From: a virus
Reading direction: 5' to 3' (one strand)
Length of the DNA stretch: 64,000 bases
IMG/VR virus record: IMGVR_UViG_3300021339_000006
Location: 1 to 64,000 of that record
Both the position numbers and the translations under genes were made by a program. Shown here in pieces: positions 57,442-64,000 of this stretch (position 1 is its first letter; every line of letters starts with the position of its first letter). The notes beneath the pieces are model-generated. The model was not told the origin of the DNA, did not search any database, and saw only the letters and a program-made list of their open reading frames with translations.

Positions 57442-58618
57442 AGCCCATCTCCTTTCTTTGCACCATCGCGAGTCGGTATTCCAGGATGGCATCCATACCG
57501 CCATACAGGAGCAAGTCTTTGAGGTTCGCCTCGCGGATTCGATTGTAGTGCGTCGATTCGTCAGACTTGAGATAAGATTCAACGTGCGCGTCGTAAATTG
57601 GAACGCCCAGCTTTACCAACGCCTGGAACTTGAGCGAACAAATGCCTTCCCTATTGTCCAAGCAATGGGAAGCCAACATCGTGTCCCATCCCCAGCGCCG
57701 GACGCCGTGGTTGAACATACGCAGCGTCCACCGCTCTTCCATCTTGAGGTTGGAGGCGATCTTTCTGGTGCGTTTGGAACTCAGGAACTTTCCCGTCGCT
57801 GCAATAGCTTTTCCCCACCACGGATAGGACACAGTGCGCTTGCCGTTGCTGACTGCGCAGCTAAAAATCTTCGCTTCCGGCCAGTCCGCTTTAAGGCAGT
57901 TGCATTCGTAATCCACTGCGGCGAAGCCACCAGCAGCATCAATCTCTTCCAACGCCTCAACCACCGCGTCCTCTTCGAACAGCAATTCAATTTTGCTTTC
58001 CCAATTCGGTTGCTTCGGTGGCGACTCTTCAATGTCAAAAGCCATTTCGAGATGGTCGGCGAACAGCCGGTCCATCAATTTGTTTTTCATCCGCAACAGG
58101 TAGGAAGGATGATACGTCGGGACAACCCAATGTTTCTCAAGTGGGATTTTCCAACCGACCCATCGGCCCATCTCTCCTATATCTGTTTTCCAATATGGAC
58201 CGATCACACTGACCAACGCCGACCGGCCCAGCGTAATGATCACGCGCGGTTCGTAAGTCTCGATTGCTTGCAACAGGTTTGGCCGGCAGTAACCGATCTG
58301 CTTCGCGTCTGGCGTTGCATTGTTGGGAGGACGACAGATGAGTGCGTTTGTTACCCAACACTCTTTGTCCAACTTCACCCCCAGACTGCCCAGCGTGTCG
58401 CGTAGGTATTTGCCAGCAAGTCCAACAAATGGACGCCCTTCCTGATCCTCTGTGGCTCCGGGAGCCTCTCCAACCACCATGACCCTCGCCGTTCCTCGTC
58501 CAGCCACCACCATCTTAGGACTGCGACAGGTCTTGAAGAGGCCACAGGAACCACACTTGGGCAGGAATCCCTCTGGCTTTTGACTATGGACTGCGCTTGA
58601 TGCAAAGAATCCAGTCAC
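57431..58618 (-). CDS. Uracil-DNA glycosylase fused to 3'-5' exonuclease
   Basis: 395 aa, GTG start (GTGA overlap). Residues 20-200: family-4-type UDG with Fe-S cysteines CGSCGLFKTC (22-31) and later Cys near ALICRPPNN, the GEAPG motif (50-54) and HPSYLLR. Residues 215-390: a DnaQ/DEDD-like exonuclease (AVDYECNCLKADW, ASNLKMEERWTLRMF, WDTMLASHCLD, then GGMDAILEYRLA). The polymerase follows immediately, so this protein probably proofreads and removes uracil at the fork. Confidence 0.82.
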   Translation of the reverse strand: MTGFFASSAVHSQKPEGFLPKCGSCGLFKTCRSPKMVVAGRGTARVMVVGEAPGATEDQEGRPFVGLAGKYLRDTLGSLGVKLDKECWVTNALICRPPNNATPDAKQIGYCRPNLLQAIETYEPRVIITLGRSALVSVIGPYWKTDIGEMGRWVGWKIPLEKHWVVPTYHPSYLLRMKNKLMDRLFADHLEMAFDIEESPPKQPNWESKIELLFEEDAVVEALEEIDAAGGFAAVDYECNCLKADWPEAKIFSCAVSNGKRTVSYPWWGKAIAATGKFLSSKRTRKIASNLKMEERWTLRMFNHGVRRWGWDTMLASHCLDNREGICSLKFQALVKLGVPIYDAHVESYLKSDESTHYNRIREANLKDLLLYGGMDAILEYRLAMVQRKEMGFED

Positions 58619-59703
58619 TCGTTGTTACCCTGTTTCTTCTTCTTGGATTTCTTCTCAGGCTGCTCTTCCTCCTCGTCCTCGTCGCCGTCCTCTTCCACTT
58701 CCTTCGCTGCGCTGAGGACAGTGGTGTAGGTCCAGTGACCACCCTTAGCCGAGAGCTTGTCGTTTTGAATCACGGCCTCGGAGTAGTTCTCCGAAATGTG
58801 CTGGAGCAATTCCGGCGAGATCAGGAAGGTCATAGGCGGCCCTTCGTAGGCAACCTTACTCACCTCTTTATACCATCCGAAAACGCCCTCGCCCTTGATC
58901 AGCATCCGCCCGTCCACCAAGTTGACTTGGACTTGCGTCTGCCCCGACGCATCCGCCGCAAACACTGCCGCGCGATCGCTTGCCTTCACTGCCCCTTTCG
59001 GCAGGACAATCTTGTGCCCTTTGACCTTCAGCAAATGATCCAACTCTGGATAGCTCTCAGCATAGCGCCGGCAGGAATAAATCAACCCATCGGCGTTCTT
59101 GAAGTGAATCCAGGACTTGGTCAGGGACATCTTGTTCATCCCCAGCGAGGTAATGTCCTTCAGCGCAGTGCCGCGCACCAACACCGAGTCCTCCAATCCA
59201 ATGTCCACCTTGCAACGCAAGATTTGGAAGTTGTCGCACGCTTCCACGTAGTCCGGATGGAGGTGAATGCAGCACAGCAAGAACTTGCTTTCGTCACCGC
59301 TCACGCAAAGGCTCACCAGCCCTACGGCTTCCGTGAAGTCTGCGGGCAGCTTTTTCCACTTCTCAGGCTGCTCAACGCGATCAATCGGAAGGAAAATTTC
59401 TGCGTCCTTCGTGATCCCAAACCCTTTCTTCTTACCGCGGAACTCCAACTCGCCCCTGTCGTTCTCGCGCACCTTGAGGAATGGATCGTCCAACTTCTGC
59501 AAGATGTCCAGCAGCGCAGTTGCCTGCACAGCACCAGTGATGGTTACTCCGATCTCCTTTCGACAAGCCACCTCGTCGTTGAAGGTCATCACGTTTCCAT
59601 CCTGGAAGACAAAACAGGAGGACTGCTCGATGAACTCCCTGGGTGATAACCCAGAGCGAACGGCCAACAGATCATTTAGGAAGTCTTCTCTTTTTATGTT
59701 CAT
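58615..59703 (-). CDS. DNA polymerase sliding clamp (beta-type)
   Basis: 362 aa, with KREDFLNDLLAVRSGLSPRE at the start and DALNK-like clamp repeats (KVRENDRGELEFRGKKKG; TALKDITSLGMNKMSLTKSW; ISPELLQHISENYSEAVIQN), the order of phage DnaN-type clamps. A C-terminal tail (EEDGDEDEEEEQPEKKSKKK) is acidic then Lys-rich. Holds polymerase on DNA. A-rich leader before ATG. Confidence 0.78.
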   Translation of the reverse strand: MNIKREDFLNDLLAVRSGLSPREFIEQSSCFVFQDGNVMTFNDEVACRKEIGVTITGAVQATALLDILQKLDDPFLKVRENDRGELEFRGKKKGFGITKDAEIFLPIDRVEQPEKWKKLPADFTEAVGLVSLCVSGDESKFLLCCIHLHPDYVEACDNFQILRCKVDIGLEDSVLVRGTALKDITSLGMNKMSLTKSWIHFKNADGLIYSCRRYAESYPELDHLLKVKGHKIVLPKGAVKASDRAAVFAADASGQTQVQVNLVDGRMLIKGEGVFGWYKEVSKVAYEGPPMTFLISPELLQHISENYSEAVIQNDKLSAKGGHWTYTTVLSAAKEVEEDGDEDEEEEQPEKKSKKKKQGNNE

Positions 59704-59962
59704 TGGTTTTGGTCTTTTCGGAAGCTGCTTTCTTTGCCGGCTTTTCCCGATGCTTCTTTAAGAATCGAAAGAGTGATTCAATTTGCTCATCCGTAAGCTT
59801 GTTTTTGCGCTTGAGGTATTTCCTCAGTCGATCGCCAGACCAACCCACCCAATGCGGAAAGATGTGCATTTGATGGAACGTTGGCATGACATGGGACTTG
59901 CGCTGCGGGATCAGGAATTCGGGTGACGTTGTGCCTCCTCCGCCTGAAAAATAAACTCTCAT
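59672..59962 (-). CDS. Small basic hypothetical protein
   Basis: 96 aa, ATGA overlap with dpdA, 32-nt overlap with the clamp gene. RVYFSGGGGTTSPEFLIPQR at the start and a Lys-rich end (KHREKPAKKAASEKTKTNEH). Function unknown; may belong to the modification operon. Confidence 0.5.
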   Translation of the reverse strand: MRVYFSGGGGTTSPEFLIPQRKSHVMPTFHQMHIFPHWVGWSGDRLRKYLKRKNKLTDEQIESLFRFLKKHREKPAKKAASEKTKTNEHKKRRLPK

Positions 59963-61035
59963 AGAATCTCAAAGGACTTCCTGATCCAAGTTCTCTGCGC
60001 GTCTCCAACTCCATCCCGAATCGCCAACGGCCACGGCCACTTGGGCCGGCTCTCTTCAAGGTCTTTGAGGTAATGGAGATTCACCAGTGAACGCGCACGG
60101 AAGTTGGTGCTGACTCCATACGGCTCCTCTTCCGTCGAATTCAACTCAACACCCAGATGTCCCAACCACCGGTCCGTGTCCTCTTTAATCGAAAGCTTGG
60201 CGTTGTCATAATGCTTGTCCTTGCACTGCCTGGGATGCCGACCTTTTGTAGTCCACGCAAAACGATTCATCCGCTTTGTCACCTTACGCGAAACGTTGAC
60301 CTGCATGGGAGGCACATCGTATCGGAAGCCAGTTCTCTTGTCCCACCTGGGCACGAGAATCCAGCCGTAGGATGCAAGTTTGATCCACGTTGCCGAGTCC
60401 ACCGACCACCACGGCCAGCGGCACATCAGCTTCCAAGAGGTCATCGCAAAGCCGTGTGTCTTAATGACGGGCAAGAATCCATTGGACTCTGGACAGAGCT
60501 TTGTGAACAACGTGTCTGCCCAACGCATGTAAACGCCCACGCCGATTGAATGACCTAAGCCACCGATCCCAATCAGATCGTAACGCCCAGCCTCAAGGTA
60601 ACGATCCACATACTTCAAGTTCGTCCCTGCATGAATCACAGGAATGGGTTGGACACCGTGCTCTTCCTCAAAGAATCGCTGCACCTCCCAAGTCAGGTCT
60701 GGATTCTGAATTACGTCCACCGTGGTGATCAGGACACCAGTGCCTTCCAGCTTCTTTACAAACACTGCAAACTTGTCGCAGTAGGCTCGGAACGCAGAAC
60801 CTTTGGACAAGTCGAAGAACGAGTAATCCCCTTTGCCTCGAGGGATCGCCGCAGGTTCAAGACTGCGTCCGTGCTTCCCGATCTTCTCCTTGTGCCCTAC
60901 ATGGAGGTTGAACAACGAGTAAGCGCCCGAGTCAACAAACATGGACTGGCAGGACAGATCGCCGTCCTCGATCTCTGTCCAAGAACGGCTGTCTCGGATC
61001 ATCCGTCGGTTAATCTCCTTCAGCGATTCACTCAT
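59959..61035 (-). CDS. dpdA: DpdA-like 7-deazaguanine DNA transglycosylase
   Basis: 358 aa from the ATG at 61035 (ATGA overlap). A TGT-fold enzyme: SMFVDSGAYSLFN (about 31-43), VLITTVDVIQN, VIHAGTNLKYVDRYLEAGRY, DLIGIGGLGHSIGVG (the G-G-L motif) and FLPVIKTHGFAMTSWKL. DpdA enzymes swap guanine in DNA for preQ0 or a derivative. Linked to folE, queE and queD directly upstream, and to queC elsewhere. Confidence 0.85.
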   Translation of the reverse strand: MSESLKEINRRMIRDSRSWTEIEDGDLSCQSMFVDSGAYSLFNLHVGHKEKIGKHGRSLEPAAIPRGKGDYSFFDLSKGSAFRAYCDKFAVFVKKLEGTGVLITTVDVIQNPDLTWEVQRFFEEEHGVQPIPVIHAGTNLKYVDRYLEAGRYDLIGIGGLGHSIGVGVYMRWADTLFTKLCPESNGFLPVIKTHGFAMTSWKLMCRWPWWSVDSATWIKLASYGWILVPRWDKRTGFRYDVPPMQVNVSRKVTKRMNRFAWTTKGRHPRQCKDKHYDNAKLSIKEDTDRWLGHLGVELNSTEEEPYGVSTNFRARSLVNLHYLKDLEESRPKWPWPLAIRDGVGDAQRTWIRKSFEIL

Positions 61036-61241
61036 TGCTGTAGGTGCTCCTTTGCTTGCGCAACCACGCACCCGTGCTTGTGTCGAACTTGAGGAGGTGT
61101 CTTGCCAGTGTCATTGCAGTGGACACAATACCACTCAACCGAAAGGATTGTGTCCAACATAGACATCCCTCTGCGTGCTGGACGCTCCTTGATAGCAAGG
61201 TCAACCATCTCACTTAAAAGCTGCTTGGTGCTTTTACTCAT
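61032..61241 (-). CDS. Small Cys/His protein
   Basis: 69 aa. VEWYCVHCNDTGKTPPQVRH, then KHGCVVAQ: CxxC plus later H/C, zinc-binding-like. It overlaps folE at its start (8 nt) and dpdA at its end (ATGA). Unknown. Confidence 0.55.
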   Translation of the reverse strand: MSKSTKQLLSEMVDLAIKERPARRGMSMLDTILSVEWYCVHCNDTGKTPPQVRHKHGCVVAQAKEHLQQ

Positions 61242-61827
61242 TGTTGGACTTTGCCAATTCGATCAGCTTGTAGAATTCAGCACGCACCTCTGCCTTCAAA
61301 AACGTGCCGCGCAACTGGGAGGTGACCATTACCGCTTTTTGTTTCTGCACGCCTCGGCACGCCATGCATTGGTGCTTTGCCTGAATCACAACACCAACAC
61401 CGGCCGGCTTGAGATGCTTCGACATTGCGTCCGCAATCTCCACTGTCATCTTTTCCTGAATCTGCAACCGCCGCGCAAAGCAATCCACCAAACGCGCCAT
61501 CTTGGACAGTCCCACCACACGTGACTTCCTCTTCGATGGCAGATAGGCAATGTGCGCGTAGCCAACAAACGGAAGCAGATGGTGCTCGCATACAGAACTG
61601 AATTCGATCCACGAGCAGTTAATCATTTGATCGTAACGGCCCGCAGCGAAATCACGCTCCAGTATTTCCTCTGGACGCTGGCAGTAGCCTAGCGTCATCT
61701 CGTCCCATGCACGCACCACCCTGTCGGGCGTGTCCTGGAGGCCGTCCCTGTCAACGTCCTCACCGACATAGCTGAGCAAGGTGCGAATCGCCTCTCGCGC
61801 CATCACTTCTGTTGCCTGTTCCTTCAT
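61234..61827 (-). CDS. folE: GTP cyclohydrolase I
   Basis: 197 aa. Converts GTP to dihydroneopterin triphosphate, the first step toward preQ0. SSVCEHHLLPFVGYAHIAYL (about 77-96) gives the zinc Cys/His and QCMACRGVQ (about 151-159) the second Cys; RLQIQEKMTVEIADAM is typical. Full length for the family. Confidence 0.95.
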   Translation of the reverse strand: MKEQATEVMAREAIRTLLSYVGEDVDRDGLQDTPDRVVRAWDEMTLGYCQRPEEILERDFAAGRYDQMINCSWIEFSSVCEHHLLPFVGYAHIAYLPSKRKSRVVGLSKMARLVDCFARRLQIQEKMTVEIADAMSKHLKPAGVGVVIQAKHQCMACRGVQKQKAVMVTSQLRGTFLKAEVRAEFYKLIELAKSNNE

Positions 61828-62529
61828 TCAATAGCCTTTTGCTGGATCGCCTCCCAATGGGACTGGCGTCCTGCTCCTACTATCTGCGAGGTCCACGGCA
61901 TACAACTTGTGAAGCTGCCATCCAGCGCGCAGTGGCTGCCCTCGATAGCACTGCACCACAGCCTCGGAGATCGCGTTCAGCACTGCCGGATTCTTCCGCT
62001 GACTCCACTCTGGGTGCAACCAAACCGAATTGGGAATCGGATCAGTCCCGAACGCCTCCTCCAACGCCTTCAGGTAGAAATCAATGTCTGCTGGCGTTTC
62101 GATGATCAGCTTGAACTCATCTGCCTGCTGGATGTTCTCAACCAATGGCATTTTCCACTTCTTGGGTGAGAGGGTTATGAAATCGAAATGACCCTTCATC
62201 GGAAACGATCCACTCGTCTCCAAATGAACCTGCATGAAAGAGGTGCGCAGTTCGTGCGTCAATTCTGTGAGGTCATGAACAGTCGGCTCGCCTCCAGTAA
62301 TGACAACAAAATCAACGATGGGATCCGCGCACGCCTCGACACGAATCTCCTCTGCCGACATGCGCTTGATGTCCTTGGGCACATGGTCTGGATGCCAAGT
62401 GCCTGCGCTGTCGCACCAAGGGCATTGCACTGGGCAGCCGAATGTCCTCAGGAAATAGGCTGGGCGTCCCATGTGGGTGCCCTCACCTTGGAACGTCCTG
62501 AATCGCTCGTGTATTGGATACAACTTCAT
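61828..62529 (-). CDS. queE: 7-carboxy-7-deazaguanine synthase
   Basis: 233 aa radical SAM enzyme from the ATG at 62529 (ATGA overlap with queD). RTFQGEGTHMGRPAYFLR, the cluster motif FGCPVQCPWCDS (C-x3-C-x2-C, about 30-40), and VVITGGEPTVHD. It contracts carboxytetrahydropterin to CDG. Folded cap region similar to phage QueE. Confidence 0.92.
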   Translation of the reverse strand: MKLYPIHERFRTFQGEGTHMGRPAYFLRTFGCPVQCPWCDSAGTWHPDHVPKDIKRMSAEEIRVEACADPIVDFVVITGGEPTVHDLTELTHELRTSFMQVHLETSGSFPMKGHFDFITLSPKKWKMPLVENIQQADEFKLIIETPADIDFYLKALEEAFGTDPIPNSVWLHPEWSQRKNPAVLNAISEAVVQCYRGQPLRAGWQLHKLYAVDLADSRSRTPVPLGGDPAKGY

Positions 62530-62891
62530 GGTTGGTAAATGCAAGACGAGGTGCAAGTTTCGTCAATCTCGATGGCAACGAGGCTGGGCAAGCTGTCCTT
62601 GAGTCGCTCGTAAATCCAACGCGCTAATTCCTCGCTGGTTGGATTCTCAAGGCCAGTGGTCTCGTTGAGATAGTGGTGATCCAACCTCTCCTCAACAAAC
62701 GACTTCACCTCCTTGGAGATGGTGCCGAAGTCCATCAGCATTCCCTGCTTCGGCCCATAGAAGATAAGCTTCTCACCCTGCACCACAACGCGCATCACCC
62801 ACGAGTGTCCGTGCAATCGTTGGCACTTTCCATCATGGTGAGGCAGCTTGTGGGCTGCCTCGAATTTGAATTCCTTTTTGAGTGTAAACAT
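62526..62891 (-). CDS. queD: 6-carboxytetrahydropterin synthase
   Basis: 121 aa from the ATG at 62891. FKFEAAHKLPHHDGKCQRLH then GHSW: zinc His triad and the catalytic Cys. LMDFGTISKEVKSFVEERLD, HHYLN and NPTSEELARWIYERL complete the PTPS/QueD pattern. A 9-bp hairpin stands between its leader and ATG (62906-62932). Confidence 0.94.
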   Translation of the reverse strand: MFTLKKEFKFEAAHKLPHHDGKCQRLHGHSWVMRVVVQGEKLIFYGPKQGMLMDFGTISKEVKSFVEERLDHHYLNETTGLENPTSEELARWIYERLKDSLPSLVAIEIDETCTSSCIYQP

Positions 62892-62905
62892 TTTCGTTCT
62901 CGAAA

Positions 62906-62932
62906 GGGTGCCGGCATCTGCGTCCGGCACCC
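62906..62932 (-). promoter_or_regulatory. 9-bp hairpin in the queD leader
   Basis: On the minus strand GGGTGCCGG pairs perfectly with CCGGCACCC around a 9-nt loop. AAGGAGG overlaps the foot of the stem on its 5' side and the ATG lies 14 nt after its 3' side. It may hide the ribosome site, bring a distant SD close, or end transcription partially (only TTT follows). Confidence 0.65.
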
Positions 62933-62960
62933 TCCTTGAACGTATTATCTGCGCACTGCG

Positions 62961-63560
62961 TTACGCGCTCTTGATTTTCTTCAACGCGCTGGGAGTGAGT
63001 TTGTATTGGATCAGCGTCTGCGCCTCCACCAGCCCGTCTCGACGTGCCCGACGCAAGCGGATGCGTGCCTGCTTGAGCGTGACGCCAGCAGCCTTCGCAA
63101 TCTCCTCGTCGGATTGGAACTCCTCGGTGAGCTTGCTGTTGACCTGGTAGCGGTTGGTGCCCTTCGCGCAGCCGAAAGCGTCGCGTTCAGTTTCTTCCTT
63201 CGGCGCTTTGACTTTCTTTTCCTTCTTGGGCTTCTTCTCTTTCTTCGCGGGCTTGTCCTTCTTCTCCTTCTTGCCGCCCTTCTCTTCCTTGGGCGCTTTG
63301 TCCTTCTTGGGCTTGCCGTTCTTCTCAGCCTTCGCGCCGTCTTCGCCGCCCTCGTCCACCAACAGTTCGATCTCGTCGCCTTCGTCGATGGAAGACAGAT
63401 TGTTGTAATCCTTGATGAACTTGTCGCCCACCTTGTCCGCTTCCACCTTGGTCGGCACCATGCGCAGTTTGCTGATGAGCTTTTCGTCATCCCACTCCGA
63501 CGCCTTTTCCTGCCCGAGGCTCAGCATTAGTGCCACCGCCTGTGTCCGTTTGATCTTCAT
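62961..63560 (-). CDS. HTH protein with Lys-rich linker
   Basis: 199 aa from the ATG at 63560. An N-terminal helical segment (KIKRTQAVALMLSLGQEKAS), then acid and Lys-rich linker (PKEEKGGKKEKKDKPAKKEK), then a C-terminal winged-helix/HTH (FQSDEEIAKAAGVTLKQARI). Likely binds DNA as a regulator or origin factor. Upstream of the modification genes. Confidence 0.62.
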   Translation of the reverse strand: MKIKRTQAVALMLSLGQEKASEWDDEKLISKLRMVPTKVEADKVGDKFIKDYNNLSSIDEGDEIELLVDEGGEDGAKAEKNGKPKKDKAPKEEKGGKKEKKDKPAKKEKKPKKEKKVKAPKEETERDAFGCAKGTNRYQVNSKLTEEFQSDEEIAKAAGVTLKQARIRLRRARRDGLVEAQTLIQYKLTPSALKKIKSA

Positions 63561-63663
63561 ATCTGACTCTGTTCTTTCTTTTGTTGTGTTGCGTGTTTGC
63601 AACTTGGTTCATCAGCATTATCTGACGACGAGCATCGTATGCACACCTTTTGTGGAATTATTT
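63561..63663 (-). other. 103-nt leader between helicase and the HTH gene
   Basis: No gene seen. The minus strand includes TCAGATAATGCTGATG and an A-rich stretch ending at the ATG (AAGAAAGAACAGAGTCAGAT), the same style as the capsid and DUF932 leaders. No strong SD. Confidence 0.5.
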
Positions 63664-64000
63664 TCAGAACGTGGAAAGGAGGCAGGGACAAGCGATTCCC
63701 AAGTTCCCTGCTGTCCACACGTTGTCTGTGTCTGCCCACTCGCCATCTCGAAGGAATACCCAGTTCAGACGGTAAATACCCATCTTCTTTTCGTCCGACG
63801 TTTGATTGATCCCGCACATGCCAGTCACGTGCGCGTTCTTGCGCTTGTCCTCAGAAAAGTCCTTCTTGCGTATCATCCTCGAATCGTAAGCCGTCGCCGC
63901 TGCCTGGGTAGCGGTAACGACCAAGCAGTGGTTGTCCAAAGAAACCCGACGCATGATCTTCCACGATTCGTTCACCTGGTGTCGGTATTCCATGGACTTG
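63664..64000 (-). CDS. Replicative helicase / RecA-fold ATPase, C-terminal part
   Basis: Partial; the frame stays open past the right edge of the window (the residues before MEYRHQ are K and S). HCLVVTATQAAATAYDSRMI, then HVTGMCGINQTSDEKKMGIY and RLNWVFLRDGEWADT match the end of DnaB/RecA-like P-loop ATPases (Q and K/R switch region). The N-terminal part is outside. Likely a fork helicase. Confidence 0.68.
   Translation of the reverse strand, partial: KSMEYRHQVNESWKIMRRVSLDNHCLVVTATQAAATAYDSRMIRKKDFSEDKRKNAHVTGMCGINQTSDEKKMGIYRLNWVFLRDGEWADTDNVWTAGNLGIACPCLLSTF

Noticed and set aside
57431-57582. Long upstream extension of the polymerase frame to 57582
   Set aside because: The added residues overlap the exonuclease domain in another frame and read as Arg/Ser/Cys-rich nonsense; the TTG at 57441 has an SD.

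Overview
The window is one continuous piece of a double-stranded DNA tailed-phage genome. Essentially every real gene lies on the minus strand, so transcription runs from high to low coordinates. Genes are tightly packed and usually joined by ATGA, GTGA or TAATG overlaps. A tape measure protein, a tail tube protein, a frameshifted tail assembly chaperone, an NlpC/P60 tail peptidase and a lambda J-like tail tip, with no sheath or baseplate genes, indicate a siphovirus. Lipobox proteins suggest a Gram-negative host; I cannot name the host. No integrase, tRNA gene, RNA polymerase or CRISPR array was seen. The gene content (FolE, QueD, QueE, QueC, DpdA with a PolA/clamp/clamp-loader replisome) recalls 7-deazaguanine-modifying siphoviruses such as Escherichia phages 9g and CAjan; that comparison is from memory, not from a search.

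Layout from right (upstream) to left. 48-64 kb is replication, recombination and DNA modification: a helicase fragment cut by the window edge, a lysine-rich HTH protein, QueD, QueE, FolE, DpdA, sliding clamp, a uracil-DNA glycosylase fused to a 3'-5' exonuclease, PolA polymerase, RFC-like clamp loader, a degenerate Nudix protein, a UvsY-like protein, single-strand binding protein, a RecA-like ATPase and a 5'-3' exonuclease. 39.4-48 kb is small accessory genes with a PD-(D/E)XK nuclease, a DUF932 protein, a methyltransferase and a MazG-like protein, ending in QueC. 37-39.3 kb is terminase. 28-37 kb is a second block of very small accessory genes with ThyX, an Nmad1-like protein and a free-standing NrdJ-like TSCPD domain. 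12-28 kb is head and tail-tube morphogenesis, interrupted by a run of sugar- and methyl-transfer enzymes (20-25 kb). 0-12 kb is the tail: tape measure, a CheY-like receiver, a membrane/lipoprotein cassette, tail-tip proteins and a fibre-like protein.

How it fits together: FolE, QueD, QueE and QueC make preQ0, and DpdA is expected to insert it into phage DNA. No QueF, ArcS or glutamine-amidotransferase partner is visible, so the simplest prediction is preQ0-DNA. ThyX, the Nmad1-like, TSCPD, MazG-like and UDG proteins point to tight control of the nucleotide pool. The likeliest undescribed system is the 20.2-25.2 kb operon: three or four glycosyltransferases (one an alpha-1,2-fucosyltransferase type), an FkbM methyltransferase, a second SAM methyltransferase and a 2OG-Fe(II) oxygenase, joined start-to-stop inside the head module. 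I infer that it decorates the virion or the phage DNA. Other unusual features are the receiver domain among tail genes, a second enlarged tail-tube paralogue after the tape measure, the UDG-exonuclease fusion, a probable +1 frameshifted gene beside terminase, and several sets of identical 14-20 bp repeats at gene junctions.
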